A stretch of 64,000 bases of DNA from positions 992,001 to 1,056,000 of the forward strand of contig NZ_CP076022.1 of the NCBI RefSeq assembly GCF_018622995.1, written 5' to 3'. A program made the translations under genes and the position numbers. The notes beneath the pieces were generated by a model. The model saw only the letters and a program-made list of their open reading frames with translations. It ran no database searches and had not been told where the DNA came from. This document shows positions 43,566 to 52,323 of the stretch, one piece after another (positions within the stretch are counted from its first letter, which is position 1; the number at the start of each line of letters is the position of its first letter). This DNA is from Arthrobacter jiangjiafuii. Lineage in GTDB: Bacteria > Actinomycetota > Actinomycetes > Actinomycetales > Micrococcaceae.

Positions 43566-46286
43566 GTGACACACGGATTTGAGCTGCAGCCGCTGGTGGG
43601 ACGGGACGATGTCCTGGCCTCAGTGCTGGCCAGCGTCCAGCGTCCGGCGGGCCACGGAGCTGTAGTGGTGGCCGACGCCGGCATGGGCAAGAGTGCGCTG
43701 GCCGGCGCTGTCGCCGCGCAGTTGGAGGGCCGGATCCCGATTCACCGGATCCACACCAGCTCATCGCTTTCCGCGGTCCCCTACGGCGCTCTCGCTCCGC
43801 TGATCGCCGAGCTGGATCCGCGGGATACCGATTCCCCGATTGCCGTCATGCGGGCCCTGCTCCACCAGCTCTTTCCCGATGGTAGCCACGGAACCGGCGA
43901 CGGCGGTGGACAGGATCCTGCGCATGCACCGCTGGTCATTGTGGACGACGCCGAAGCGCTGGACGGTCAGGCCGCGGACCTGCTGGCCCAACTCGTGGCT
44001 TCGGCCAGGATCCGGATCCTGGTCCTGACCCGGAGGATCTCCGATATTTCCGAAGGCCTCTCACACCAGATTTGGGAAGGGACGTTGTCCCGGCACGAGC
44101 TGCTGCCGCTCACCGAGGACCAGATCCATGAGCTCTGCGTGCAGGCGCTCGGAGGCCCGGTCCTTACGGGCACCAGCACTGACCTGGCCAGGGCCAGCGG
44201 CGGCAATCCCATGCTGGCCCTGGCGCTGCTGTCCGAAACGGTACGCACCGGCAGCCTGATTTTCCGACGCGGGATCTGGCTGCTGCACGAACAGGTCCTC
44301 ACCCCGGGGGGCCGGTTGGGTGATCTGCTCCGGGCGCAGCTGGCTGACCTGACCGAGGAGGAACGCGACGCCCTGGAAATCATTGCCCTGGCCGAGCCGC
44401 TGCCCGCGGCCACGGCGTTCCGGCTGGGCCTCCATAGCGCCGTGGATTCGCTCACCCAAGCCCGCCTGGTAAGCCTCTCCGCTGATCCGGCCCGGCTGCT
44501 GCGCCCTATGCACCCGATGTACGGGGAAGTGATCCGCCGGATGGTTCCGGCTGCCCGCAGCGCCCGGCTGCGACGGCGCCTCCTGGCGGTCGGGAAGCCC
44601 GATACCGGCGGTGAGAACCTGCTGCGGTGGGTTTGCTGGTCCCTGGACTGCGGGGAAACGGTCAGTGATGCGGAATTGGTGAACGCAGCGTACCGAGCCA
44701 ACAATATTTTCGACAGTGCCGCGGCCCTGCGGGCAGCGGGCGCCGTCAAGGGCCCCGATCATGCCGTGGCCGCCAGGGTCCAGGCTGCACGGGCCTGCTT
44801 CCAGGATGGCAGCATGGCCTCGGCGGCAGACCTGCTTGCCGGAGCCACGGAAACTGCCGCAGACCTCACCACGGTCAAAATGGCGGTGCTCATAAGGGTG
44901 CAGTTGAGTATTAACAACGACGGGTATTCTCCGGCATTGGCCTCCATCGCCCGGGATTGGCAGGGCGCCGTCGACCGGATCGAACGGACCAGTGAAACGC
45001 ATCCCGAGGCTGACCCGGAGCTGGCTGCCGACATTGCCTCCTCACGCCGCGGCGCCTGCCTGTTGGCGCTGATGGCCGAGGTCGCAGCCGGCAGCTTCAA
45101 CTCGGCGGAAGAGCAGCTGGACGATATCCTCGCTGCTGCCCGCGACGCCGGTGACGAAGAGGCGATCCTCATTGGGAAGGCGCTGCTCAGCGAGCTCATG
45201 GCCGCAACAGGCCGGGTCCGGGCGGCGGCACGACTGTCCCGCGATGCGATGGCCATCCTCACCCGCGGCGGGCAGAGTTTCCTCTCCTATTACCAGTTCG
45301 TGCTGCACCGCCGCCTGGTCGCCCTCTCCTGGACGGGGGAATGGACCCAGATGCAGGACACAGTGCAGCGCGGCATGGGAGGTATGTTCGGGTCGCTGGT
45401 GCACATCGCCGGCGTCGTCGATTTCGCCGTAGGGATCATGCACCTGCGGACCTCTAAACCGGCGGCTGCCCTGACCCACTTTGCCGCCGCCGTGGAAGGG
45501 CTGCGGACCCACGATCCAGAGGGGCTGCTGCCGCTGGCGATCGCCCTGGGGGCGTTCGTTGCCGCTTCGGAGCGTTCCTCCACCATGGCCGAAGAACTGC
45601 TGGCCGAAGGCTCGGCTTTGGAACCGCGTGGAGCGGCGCCCTATCGGCTGCTGGCAAAGGGGTACCTGGCTGCCGCGACTTCCGTGCTGGCTATGGAGGC
45701 CCAGCCGCCGGCCTCCCTGCAGGTGCTCGCCGCTGAAGCTGAGAAGGCCGGATTCATTTCGGCGGAGTTCGAGTTGCGGTTCCTTTCCCTGTCTTTGGGC
45801 GACCAGGACGGTTTGAACCGGCTACGGAAGATCTCCGGGGACTTCGAGGGCCCGCAGGCACGGGTATTGGACCGCTTCGCCAGGGCAGTCCTGGACGAGG
45901 ACGCCGAGGAGCTGGCACGATTCGGGACCGAAACGGTTGAACCGGGCTGGAAGCGGCTGGCGGAGCGGTGCGCAGCCGAGGCGCTCCGGCTCGCGAAGGC
46001 CAACGGGGACGCGGCGCTCCTGCTCCGTGTCCAGCGCATACTCAGTAAAAAGGCCGGAGATGCTCCTGTGCAGCGGCTAAGCCCCGGAGCGCCCGTGCTG
46101 ACCCGACGGGAACGCGACGTCGCATCACTTGTTATGCAGGGCTACCGCAACGCCGAAATCGCGGAGCGGCTCTCCCTGTCGGTGCGGACGGTGGAGGGAC
46201 ACATCTACCGGACCTTCGAAAAGCTGGGGATCAGCAAGCGCGAGGAGCTGAAGAGCGAGCTGCTCGCCGATCGGCCCATTACCTGA
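43566..46286 (+). CDS. LuxR-family regulator with STAND ATPase domain (LAL 2 of 5)
   Basis: A 906-residue protein. P-loop ADAGMGKS (36-43), Walker B PLVIVDDAEALD, SAVPYGALAPLI after it, a helical sensor region and a canonical C-terminal LuxR domain: LTRRERDVASLVMQGYRNAE, then LSLSVRTVEGHIYRTFEKLG. The GTG at 43566 has AGGGGG 4 nt upstream and is only 29 bp after LAL 1, so the two form an operon. Helix and P-loop type group it with LAL 5. No inducer can be named. Confidence 0.88.
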   Translation: MTHGFELQPLVGRDDVLASVLASVQRPAGHGAVVVADAGMGKSALAGAVAAQLEGRIPIHRIHTSSSLSAVPYGALAPLIAELDPRDTDSPIAVMRALLHQLFPDGSHGTGDGGGQDPAHAPLVIVDDAEALDGQAADLLAQLVASARIRILVLTRRISDISEGLSHQIWEGTLSRHELLPLTEDQIHELCVQALGGPVLTGTSTDLARASGGNPMLALALLSETVRTGSLIFRRGIWLLHEQVLTPGGRLGDLLRAQLADLTEEERDALEIIALAEPLPAATAFRLGLHSAVDSLTQARLVSLSADPARLLRPMHPMYGEVIRRMVPAARSARLRRRLLAVGKPDTGGENLLRWVCWSLDCGETVSDAELVNAAYRANNIFDSAAALRAAGAVKGPDHAVAARVQAARACFQDGSMASAADLLAGATETAADLTTVKMAVLIRVQLSINNDGYSPALASIARDWQGAVDRIERTSETHPEADPELAADIASSRRGACLLALMAEVAAGSFNSAEEQLDDILAAARDAGDEEAILIGKALLSELMAATGRVRAAARLSRDAMAILTRGGQSFLSYYQFVLHRRLVALSWTGEWTQMQDTVQRGMGGMFGSLVHIAGVVDFAVGIMHLRTSKPAAALTHFAAAVEGLRTHDPEGLLPLAIALGAFVAASERSSTMAEELLAEGSALEPRGAAPYRLLAKGYLAAATSVLAMEAQPPASLQVLAAEAEKAGFISAEFELRFLSLSLGDQDGLNRLRKISGDFEGPQARVLDRFARAVLDEDAEELARFGTETVEPGWKRLAERCAAEALRLAKANGDAALLLRVQRILSKKAGDAPVQRLSPGAPVLTRRERDVASLVMQGYRNAEIAERLSLSVRTVEGHIYRTFEKLGISKREELKSELLADRPIT

Positions 46287-46376
46287 CCAGCACTGCGCCT
46301 GCGGACGTAGCGGACCACGTACCGCACCATCCAGGCCGCGTAACCGATACCCGTGCAGCAGCGGGCCGCGCGAGCC

Positions 46377-46423
46377 TAGGGTGAACATGGCCTTCGGCGG
46401 CAATTCCGCTGAACAACCGGTCC
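46377..46423 (+). promoter_or_regulatory. Possible promoter and ACCGGTCC site before LAL 3
   Basis: A 194-bp gap precedes LAL 3. It holds a TAGGGT box (46377-46382) without a clear -35, and ACCGGTCC (46416-46423), the same octamer that occurs before LAL 4. The GAGG ribosome site of LAL 3 lies at 46469-46472. Confidence 0.35.
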
Positions 46424-46480
46424 GGGAACGGCTGTGAACCACCAGCCGCTTATCGCGGCCCTGATATTGAGGTCCAACCG

Positions 46481-49216
46481 ATGAGCATGCTGCGGCGGCC
46501 GTGCCCGCCCACGGACAATACGGCGCTGCCAAACTCGGCGACGTCGGACGTTTCCATGACCCATGCCTTCGCGGAGAGGAGGGCGGCACCGCAGGCCCGA
46601 ACCGCGCGTGATGCTGCACTCTCTGCAGTGCTGGCGGCGCTCGACGGCCAGGGAGCGGTCATCTTGGGCGGGCCCGGAATCGGCAAATCGACTCTGGCCA
46701 GGGAGGCAGTGAACGCCATGCCCGGCGGGACGGCCGTCCATTTGCGCGGCAGCACGGTCTCGGCGCAGACTCCCTACGGAGCCCTGGCCTGGCTGCTGAG
46801 CGATTTATCCGCCGCTGAACTGGAGAGCCCGGTCCTGGTTCTGCGGGCGCTGGAATCGAAGCTGCTCCGGCAGGCTGCCGGCCGGCGGATCGTCCTGGTT
46901 GTCGACAATACAGAGGATATGGATGATCAGGCTGCCCTGGTGACAACCCAGCTTTGCCGGCGGGGTACCGTGTCACTGCTGCTCATCACGGGAGACCTGA
47001 TCCGCTGCCACCGGGAGTATGTACGGTTATGGATGGACGGGGTGTTGAAACGGGTGGATCTGTCCCCGCTGGATGTGCAGCAGACCGCTGAACTGCTGGC
47101 AGATACCGCCGGTGGCCCGCTGACCGGGCTGGCGCAGCGTGTGCTTTGGGAGCGCAGCAGGGGAAATCCACTTGCGGCAACCTTGCTGTGCCGGGACCAG
47201 ATTGCTGCCGGATCGCTGGTGCGCCGCCGCGGATTCTGGGTCTGGACGGGTCCCCTGGCGCATGCCGGTGAACTGCCGGAGCGGGTTGAAACCATGTTGC
47301 GCCGATTCAGTGCCGAGGAACGCCGGGCCGTGGAGATCCTGGCGCTGGGCCGGGAGCTGCCGCTGAACACTTTCCTGGAACTGGTTCCTGCCCGCACCGT
47401 GGACGCCTTGGAGGAGGGTTCGGTCATTACGGTCAGCGCAGGGTCGGAGCAGCCGGTCCGGCTGGCCAGGCACCTGCAGGCGCCTGCCATAGCCGCCAGG
47501 ATCCCCTACAACCGGAGCCGCGGGCTCTGGTCGGAACTGAGCCGTGTGGTGGACTTTCGGAGCCTGACCGGATCAGCCGCAGCAGGACTGGCCGAGTGGT
47601 CTCTGACCTGCGGGGTGGTGCTGGATCCTTGGGTTGCCCTGCCAGCAGCACAGTGGGCCAACCACATCGGTGATTCCGGGGCCGCGCTGCGGTTCGCGCA
47701 GGCACTTCCCGCCCACGGACGCCCGTTGGCGGTGATCCTCGAAGAAGCGGACGCGCTCCGGGCCGAGGGGCAGCACGCCCGGGCACATCGGGTTCTCGTA
47801 ACGGCCGGGGACACCTTCGCTGAGGAAAAGGACGCCTCGGAGGAGCTGCGTCTTCGCTACCTCACGTCCCGGGCCGTAACCGCAGCCATTTCGCAGAGTG
47901 GCGAGGACCCCTGGACGCTGCTGGATCAAGCCGACCGGGTGCTGGAATCAGACTCCGGAGCCCGCCCCGGCCCGGCACTCCAAGTGAACCTGGCCCGGGC
48001 TGAGCTGCTGATGATGGAGGGCCGGCTTGCCGAGCTGCCGGTTTCGCTGCGGGATGACTTCGCGGACCCGGCTGCCCCGCCCGTGCTCCAGCTCTGGGCC
48101 GGGATCCGGCTCGCCCAGCAGGCGGCCGCCGTCGGGCGCTTTGCCGAAGCGCTGACCCTGGCGGCGGCGGTCCGCTCCCGGCTGCGGACGGGTGTTTCCG
48201 CCGGGGAGCGTACCCGGGAGTGCTTGTTCCTGGCTCTCTTTTTTCTCCTGGTCCGGTGCGGGGAGCTCGGTGAAGCACTGGCGCTGACTAGGTCTGCTGC
48301 CAACCCCGGCACTGCGTCAGGATTGCGTTTATCAACCGGCGCCGAACTTCCCACCGGGCTGGTCCATGCCTACGCCGGCCGCGGCCCTGCTGCCCTGGAA
48401 TCGCTGCGACCGGCGCTGGCCCAGCTGGAATGCCGCGATCCGGACGGACTGCTGCCGCTGGCCCAGGCGGCCGCCGCCTACGCCGAGTCGTTGACGGCTG
48501 AGCCGGATTCCGCAGGTCCGGCCCAGATACCGGGGTTCCATCCCCTACCCGACCCTGTGATTGGCTCGGCCGCACACTACTTTCGGATCCTTGCTTCCGC
48601 GGACGAGGCACGGGCCGGGGAAACGTCCGCTGCCCTGACCTCCTACGCACAGCAAGCCCTGGCCGCAGGCAATCTGCCGGACGGGCTGCTCGGGCTGGCC
48701 GGCGCCTCCCTGCGGGGCGATCTCCAGGCGGCGGCTGACCTGGGCGCCGCAGCCGCTGCTGCGAACGGCGCACCCGCTTCCATCTATTCCGCGCTGTCCG
48801 TGGGACTGCTGCACAACAGCGCCGCGTCGCTGATCTCGGCCAGCCGGGCGGCGCTGCGGCAGCAGAACGCCAGGCTCGCCCACGCGGCAGCACAGCGGGC
48901 GCGCGTGCTGGCGGCCGACGGCGGCAGCCGCGCCGAATCTCGACGGGCCCGGCACCTGGAGTTTCAGTGTTTCCGCCTGCTCTCGCCGGAAAACAGCGTA
49001 GAACGCGCATTGACCCGACTCGGAAATTTTGAGCGGGAACTGGCGCTACGCGCGGCTGCCGGAGAGACCAGCGTGGCGCTCGGCGAGCGGTTCCATCTGT
49101 CTGCCCGCACGGTGGACTGGCATCTGGGCCGGGTTTTTGGGCTGCTCCATGTCTCGGGGCGGAACGATCTTCGCGACGTCTTGTCGGCTGCGCACTCGAA
49201 CCCGCTGCCCGGGTAG
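46481..49216 (+). CDS. LuxR-family regulator with STAND ATPase domain (LAL 3 of 5)
   Basis: A 911-residue protein. P-loop GGPGIGKS (63-70), Walker B IVLVVDNTEDMD (Asn variant as in LAL 1), SAQTPYGALAWLLS, long helical sensor region, and a C-terminal HTH SARTVDWHLGRVFGLLHVSG. The first 60 residues are not conserved. ATG 46481 has GAGG 8 nt upstream; an internal ATG at 46556 is possible. LAL 1 and LAL 3 share the P-loop context and the DWHL helix, suggesting duplication. The LuxR domain lacks the usual LTxRExEV opening, reading LGNFERELALRAAAGETSVA. Confidence 0.87.
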   Translation: MSMLRRPCPPTDNTALPNSATSDVSMTHAFAERRAAPQARTARDAALSAVLAALDGQGAVILGGPGIGKSTLAREAVNAMPGGTAVHLRGSTVSAQTPYGALAWLLSDLSAAELESPVLVLRALESKLLRQAAGRRIVLVVDNTEDMDDQAALVTTQLCRRGTVSLLLITGDLIRCHREYVRLWMDGVLKRVDLSPLDVQQTAELLADTAGGPLTGLAQRVLWERSRGNPLAATLLCRDQIAAGSLVRRRGFWVWTGPLAHAGELPERVETMLRRFSAEERRAVEILALGRELPLNTFLELVPARTVDALEEGSVITVSAGSEQPVRLARHLQAPAIAARIPYNRSRGLWSELSRVVDFRSLTGSAAAGLAEWSLTCGVVLDPWVALPAAQWANHIGDSGAALRFAQALPAHGRPLAVILEEADALRAEGQHARAHRVLVTAGDTFAEEKDASEELRLRYLTSRAVTAAISQSGEDPWTLLDQADRVLESDSGARPGPALQVNLARAELLMMEGRLAELPVSLRDDFADPAAPPVLQLWAGIRLAQQAAAVGRFAEALTLAAAVRSRLRTGVSAGERTRECLFLALFFLLVRCGELGEALALTRSAANPGTASGLRLSTGAELPTGLVHAYAGRGPAALESLRPALAQLECRDPDGLLPLAQAAAAYAESLTAEPDSAGPAQIPGFHPLPDPVIGSAAHYFRILASADEARAGETSAALTSYAQQALAAGNLPDGLLGLAGASLRGDLQAAADLGAAAAAANGAPASIYSALSVGLLHNSAASLISASRAALRQQNARLAHAAAQRARVLAADGGSRAESRRARHLEFQCFRLLSPENSVERALTRLGNFERELALRAAAGETSVALGERFHLSARTVDWHLGRVFGLLHVSGRNDLRDVLSAAHSNPLPG

Positions 49217-49286
49217 GTGCTAATCAAGGTCCTGCACGGAGATCACTTGCTTGGCTGAGTACCGCCTTACCCGAACCTAGGTACAA

Positions 49287-49343
49287 ACCGGTCCAATCAG
49301 CCGCCCAAACCTGAGTAGTGGACCGGTGCGACTGGTGACCGGT
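49287..49343 (+). promoter_or_regulatory. Three ACCGGT sites before LAL 4
   Basis: ACCGGTCC at 49287-49294 and its inverse GGACCGGT at 49320-49327, plus a third ACCGGT at 49338-49343, five bases from the GTG start. ACCGGT is itself a palindrome. The spacing (35 and 16 bp) and position fit an operator cluster; no good -10/-35 pair stands out nearby. Confidence 0.35.
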
Positions 49344-49347
49344 ACTC

Positions 49348-52323
49348 GTGTCCGCCCCTCGGATCACTTCTACGCTGGCCGCAGACATCCCACCTGAACT
49401 ACCTGCCGCGGATAACTCCGGGCGGCTAGGATCACCGGCAGAAACGGGTCTCACCGTGCAGAACAGTTTTCACCACACCTATGCCAGGCAGCAGCCAGCC
49501 CCGGAAACGGGCGCAGCAGAGCGCAAAGCGGATGCGCATCCCGGACGAACCGGGACTCTCCCGGCTGCCCGGCCTGAAACAACAGTTCCGACCTTTGTCG
49601 GACGGCGGGAGGTGACCCAGTCCATCCTCGACCAGTTGGCCGCTGGCGGCGGTGCCGGCTGTGTCCTGGTGGGGGAGCCCGGCAGCGGCAAGACCGCCCT
49701 GATCCACCACGTGCTGCGCCAGTGCAGCAATACCTATGTGGTGCACGTGCGTGGCTCTGCCTTCTCCGGCCGCACCGCATTTGGTGCCCTCACCTTCCTG
49801 CTCTCCGACCTGGATCCGGAGGTGGCCGCACATCCGGTGCTGATCCTGCGCGGGCTCACCCAGCTCATCCAGGAGCGGGCGAAGGGCCGGGCCGTGCTGC
49901 TGGCTGTGGACAACGGCGAGGAACTGGACGAGTTTTCCGCCATGGCGCTGAGCCAGCTGGTCTTGAACCGGACGGCCGGCCTGCTCGCCTCCTTCCGGGA
50001 TTTCAGCAAGGCTCCGGCGGAGTTGATGGGCCTGTGGCGGGAAGGCATCCTGTCCCGGGTGGACCTCGAACCGCTTGAGACGGCGGAGACAGCCGAACTG
50101 CTCGAGGCAGAACTCCGCGGACCGGTCTCCGGTGCCGCCGTCGCAAACCTGCACCGGCACGCCGGTGGGAACCCGCACCTGCTCAGGCTGGCCTGCGCTG
50201 ACTTCCGTGAGGCTGGGCGGCTGCGCTCCAGCGGCCCCGTTTGGGTGCTTGATCCCCGGCGGCCAACACCGGCCGGACGCATGGCAGAAGCCGTCCTCTC
50301 ACGCCTGGACGGGCTTAGCGAGACGCAGGTTGGCCTGGTCCGCACAGTGGCGCTGGCCGGCTCCCTGCCGCTGGCGCACGCCCTGGATACAGTCGAGCCA
50401 GCCGAAGTGGATATCCTGCAGGAGCGCGGATTCCTGACTGTGGACCGCGAAAGCGTGCCCAGCATCCGGGTGCGGGATGCTGTGCTTGCCCGGTCTGTCT
50501 CCCTGGCCCTGGACGGTGCCACGCAATCCGCCCTGCTTCAGGGCCTCCGGGCGCAGACTGCAGCGGCGGTACCTGCAACAGGGGAGTCCGGTGCCGATCA
50601 ACCGGACCCGGCAGCGGCCATCGTTGATCCGGTCCGCCTGGCACTGTGGCGGCTGGACAGCGGCGAAGCCCTGGACCCCGCATCTGCCGTTGCTGCCGCA
50701 CGGGAGGCCAACGCTGCCGGACATCCGGCCCGCGCCGTCCGGTTCCTTACCGGGTTGCAAGACCACCTGGCCATCCCCGCCGCGGTCCTGGAGCTGGTTC
50801 AGGCGCGGATGAGTCAGGGCGAATATGGCGCGGCCTTGTCCGCGATGAGCAGCTACCGCAGCCTCGAGGCAGATCCGGATCCGCTGGACGAAATCCGGTT
50901 GCTGCTGGCCGAGAGCCGCGTGTTGTGCATGGCTGCCACCGGCGCAGTGTCCGAGTCCGCCCACACCGGCCTGCTTGCCGAAGGTGCTGCCCGCAAACAT
51001 GACGGGCTGCTGGCGAAGGCCACCGAACGAACAGCGGAGTTAGCCGCCGCCGGTGACATCAGCCGCTCCGACGCAGCAGCCCTGGAGCGGGAAATGATCG
51101 TGGCCCGCGCCGCCTGCAACTCGGCGCACGGCCGCTTTCTCGAAAACGCCGCGTACCTGGGACCGCTGCAGGCCCAGGCTGCCGGCTACGACAACGGTTT
51201 CCGCGTCCTGATCGGATCCTGGCTCTGTGAGGCGCTGGGCCTGACGAACCGGCAGGATGAAGCGCTTGAACTCGCCCAGGAGATCGAGCGGCTGCTGGAT
51301 GGCCCGGGCATCGGGCGCGCGGACCTGGCCCGGTCCTTCGCCCGGGTGCTGCATGTGCATCTGGCCATGGGAGCGCTGAAACGTGCCGGGCAGCTGCTGG
51401 ACCAGCAACGTTCCCACGGGCGGACGGTTTTCCCCGGGCTTACTGCTGAGCTGGCCGACGGCTTGCTCCATGCCTACGCCGGTGATCCGGAGCCGGCGCT
51501 GCGCTGCCTTGTTCCCGCAGTGGCTCAGCTGAGGCTTGGCGGGCCCGCGTCCCTGGTCCCGCTGGCCGCATCCGCAACAGCCTATTGCCTGGCCTTGAGC
51601 GGTGACGCCAAAGGAGCCGCGCTGCACCTGCAGCTGAAGACCAAGGCGGCCGACGGCGGTCCCTGGTCCGTTCGCCGCGGAACCCGGCATTTCGCCGCAC
51701 TGGCCGAAGCAGCCCTGGGCTCGCCGCACGCTGTCCGGCGCTTTCTCGACCTTGCCGCCCACGACCACCGGCGCGGTGTTTACGCGTACGAACTGTTGTC
51801 GCTGCTCAGCGCCATGCGGCTGGGGGACCGGGAAAACCTGGACCGGCTCCTGGCCGTTTCCGCCCAGCAGCAGGGGCCGTTCGCGCGGATGTGCGAAACC
51901 TATGCCAAGGGCACCGGAAGTTACGACACCCAGCTGCTGATCCAGGCCGGGGCCATGGCCGAACAGGCCGGCCACATCCGGTTTGGCAGGGAGGCCTCCG
52001 AGAGCGCGCTGGCGGTGGCCTCCGGCTCAGGGGACCGCGCCACCGTCCGGTTCATCCACCGCAGCCGGCGCGGTACCGTGGCGCCACAACCCCACGAGGG
52101 GCCGGACTCCACCGACGAGTACCTCAGGGCGCTAACCTTCCGCGAACGGGCGATCGCACGTATGGCAGCGGCAGGAACCAGCAACAAGTCCATTGCGGCG
52201 GATCTGAACATCTCGGTACGCACGGTGGAAGGCCACTTGTACCAGGTCTATTCCAAGCTGCACGTCGGGAGCCGCCGTGAGTTGGGCAAGATCATGGCCG
52301 AAAAAGCCGGAGGCGGAAAGTGA
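49348..52323 (+). CDS. LuxR-family regulator with STAND ATPase domain (LAL 4 of 5)
   Basis: The largest of the set, 991 residues. P-loop GEPGSGKT (109-116), Walker B AVLLAVDNGEELDE, SGRTAFGALTFLLS, helical sensor region and a standard C-terminal LuxR domain (LTFRERAIARMAAAGTSNKS, SVRTVEGHLYQVYSKLHVGS). The first 100 residues are Pro/Ala/Thr-rich and poorly ordered. No ribosome site precedes the GTG at 49348, and GTG 49456 is an alternative start 36 codons in. It mixes traits: the ATPase resembles LAL 1 and 3, the HTH resembles LAL 2 and 5. Its stop overlaps the start of LAL 5. Confidence 0.86.
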   Translation: MSAPRITSTLAADIPPELPAADNSGRLGSPAETGLTVQNSFHHTYARQQPAPETGAAERKADAHPGRTGTLPAARPETTVPTFVGRREVTQSILDQLAAGGGAGCVLVGEPGSGKTALIHHVLRQCSNTYVVHVRGSAFSGRTAFGALTFLLSDLDPEVAAHPVLILRGLTQLIQERAKGRAVLLAVDNGEELDEFSAMALSQLVLNRTAGLLASFRDFSKAPAELMGLWREGILSRVDLEPLETAETAELLEAELRGPVSGAAVANLHRHAGGNPHLLRLACADFREAGRLRSSGPVWVLDPRRPTPAGRMAEAVLSRLDGLSETQVGLVRTVALAGSLPLAHALDTVEPAEVDILQERGFLTVDRESVPSIRVRDAVLARSVSLALDGATQSALLQGLRAQTAAAVPATGESGADQPDPAAAIVDPVRLALWRLDSGEALDPASAVAAAREANAAGHPARAVRFLTGLQDHLAIPAAVLELVQARMSQGEYGAALSAMSSYRSLEADPDPLDEIRLLLAESRVLCMAATGAVSESAHTGLLAEGAARKHDGLLAKATERTAELAAAGDISRSDAAALEREMIVARAACNSAHGRFLENAAYLGPLQAQAAGYDNGFRVLIGSWLCEALGLTNRQDEALELAQEIERLLDGPGIGRADLARSFARVLHVHLAMGALKRAGQLLDQQRSHGRTVFPGLTAELADGLLHAYAGDPEPALRCLVPAVAQLRLGGPASLVPLAASATAYCLALSGDAKGAALHLQLKTKAADGGPWSVRRGTRHFAALAEAALGSPHAVRRFLDLAAHDHRRGVYAYELLSLLSAMRLGDRENLDRLLAVSAQQQGPFARMCETYAKGTGSYDTQLLIQAGAMAEQAGHIRFGREASESALAVASGSGDRATVRFIHRSRRGTVAPQPHEGPDSTDEYLRALTFRERAIARMAAAGTSNKSIAADLNISVRTVEGHLYQVYSKLHVGSRRELGKIMAEKAGGGK

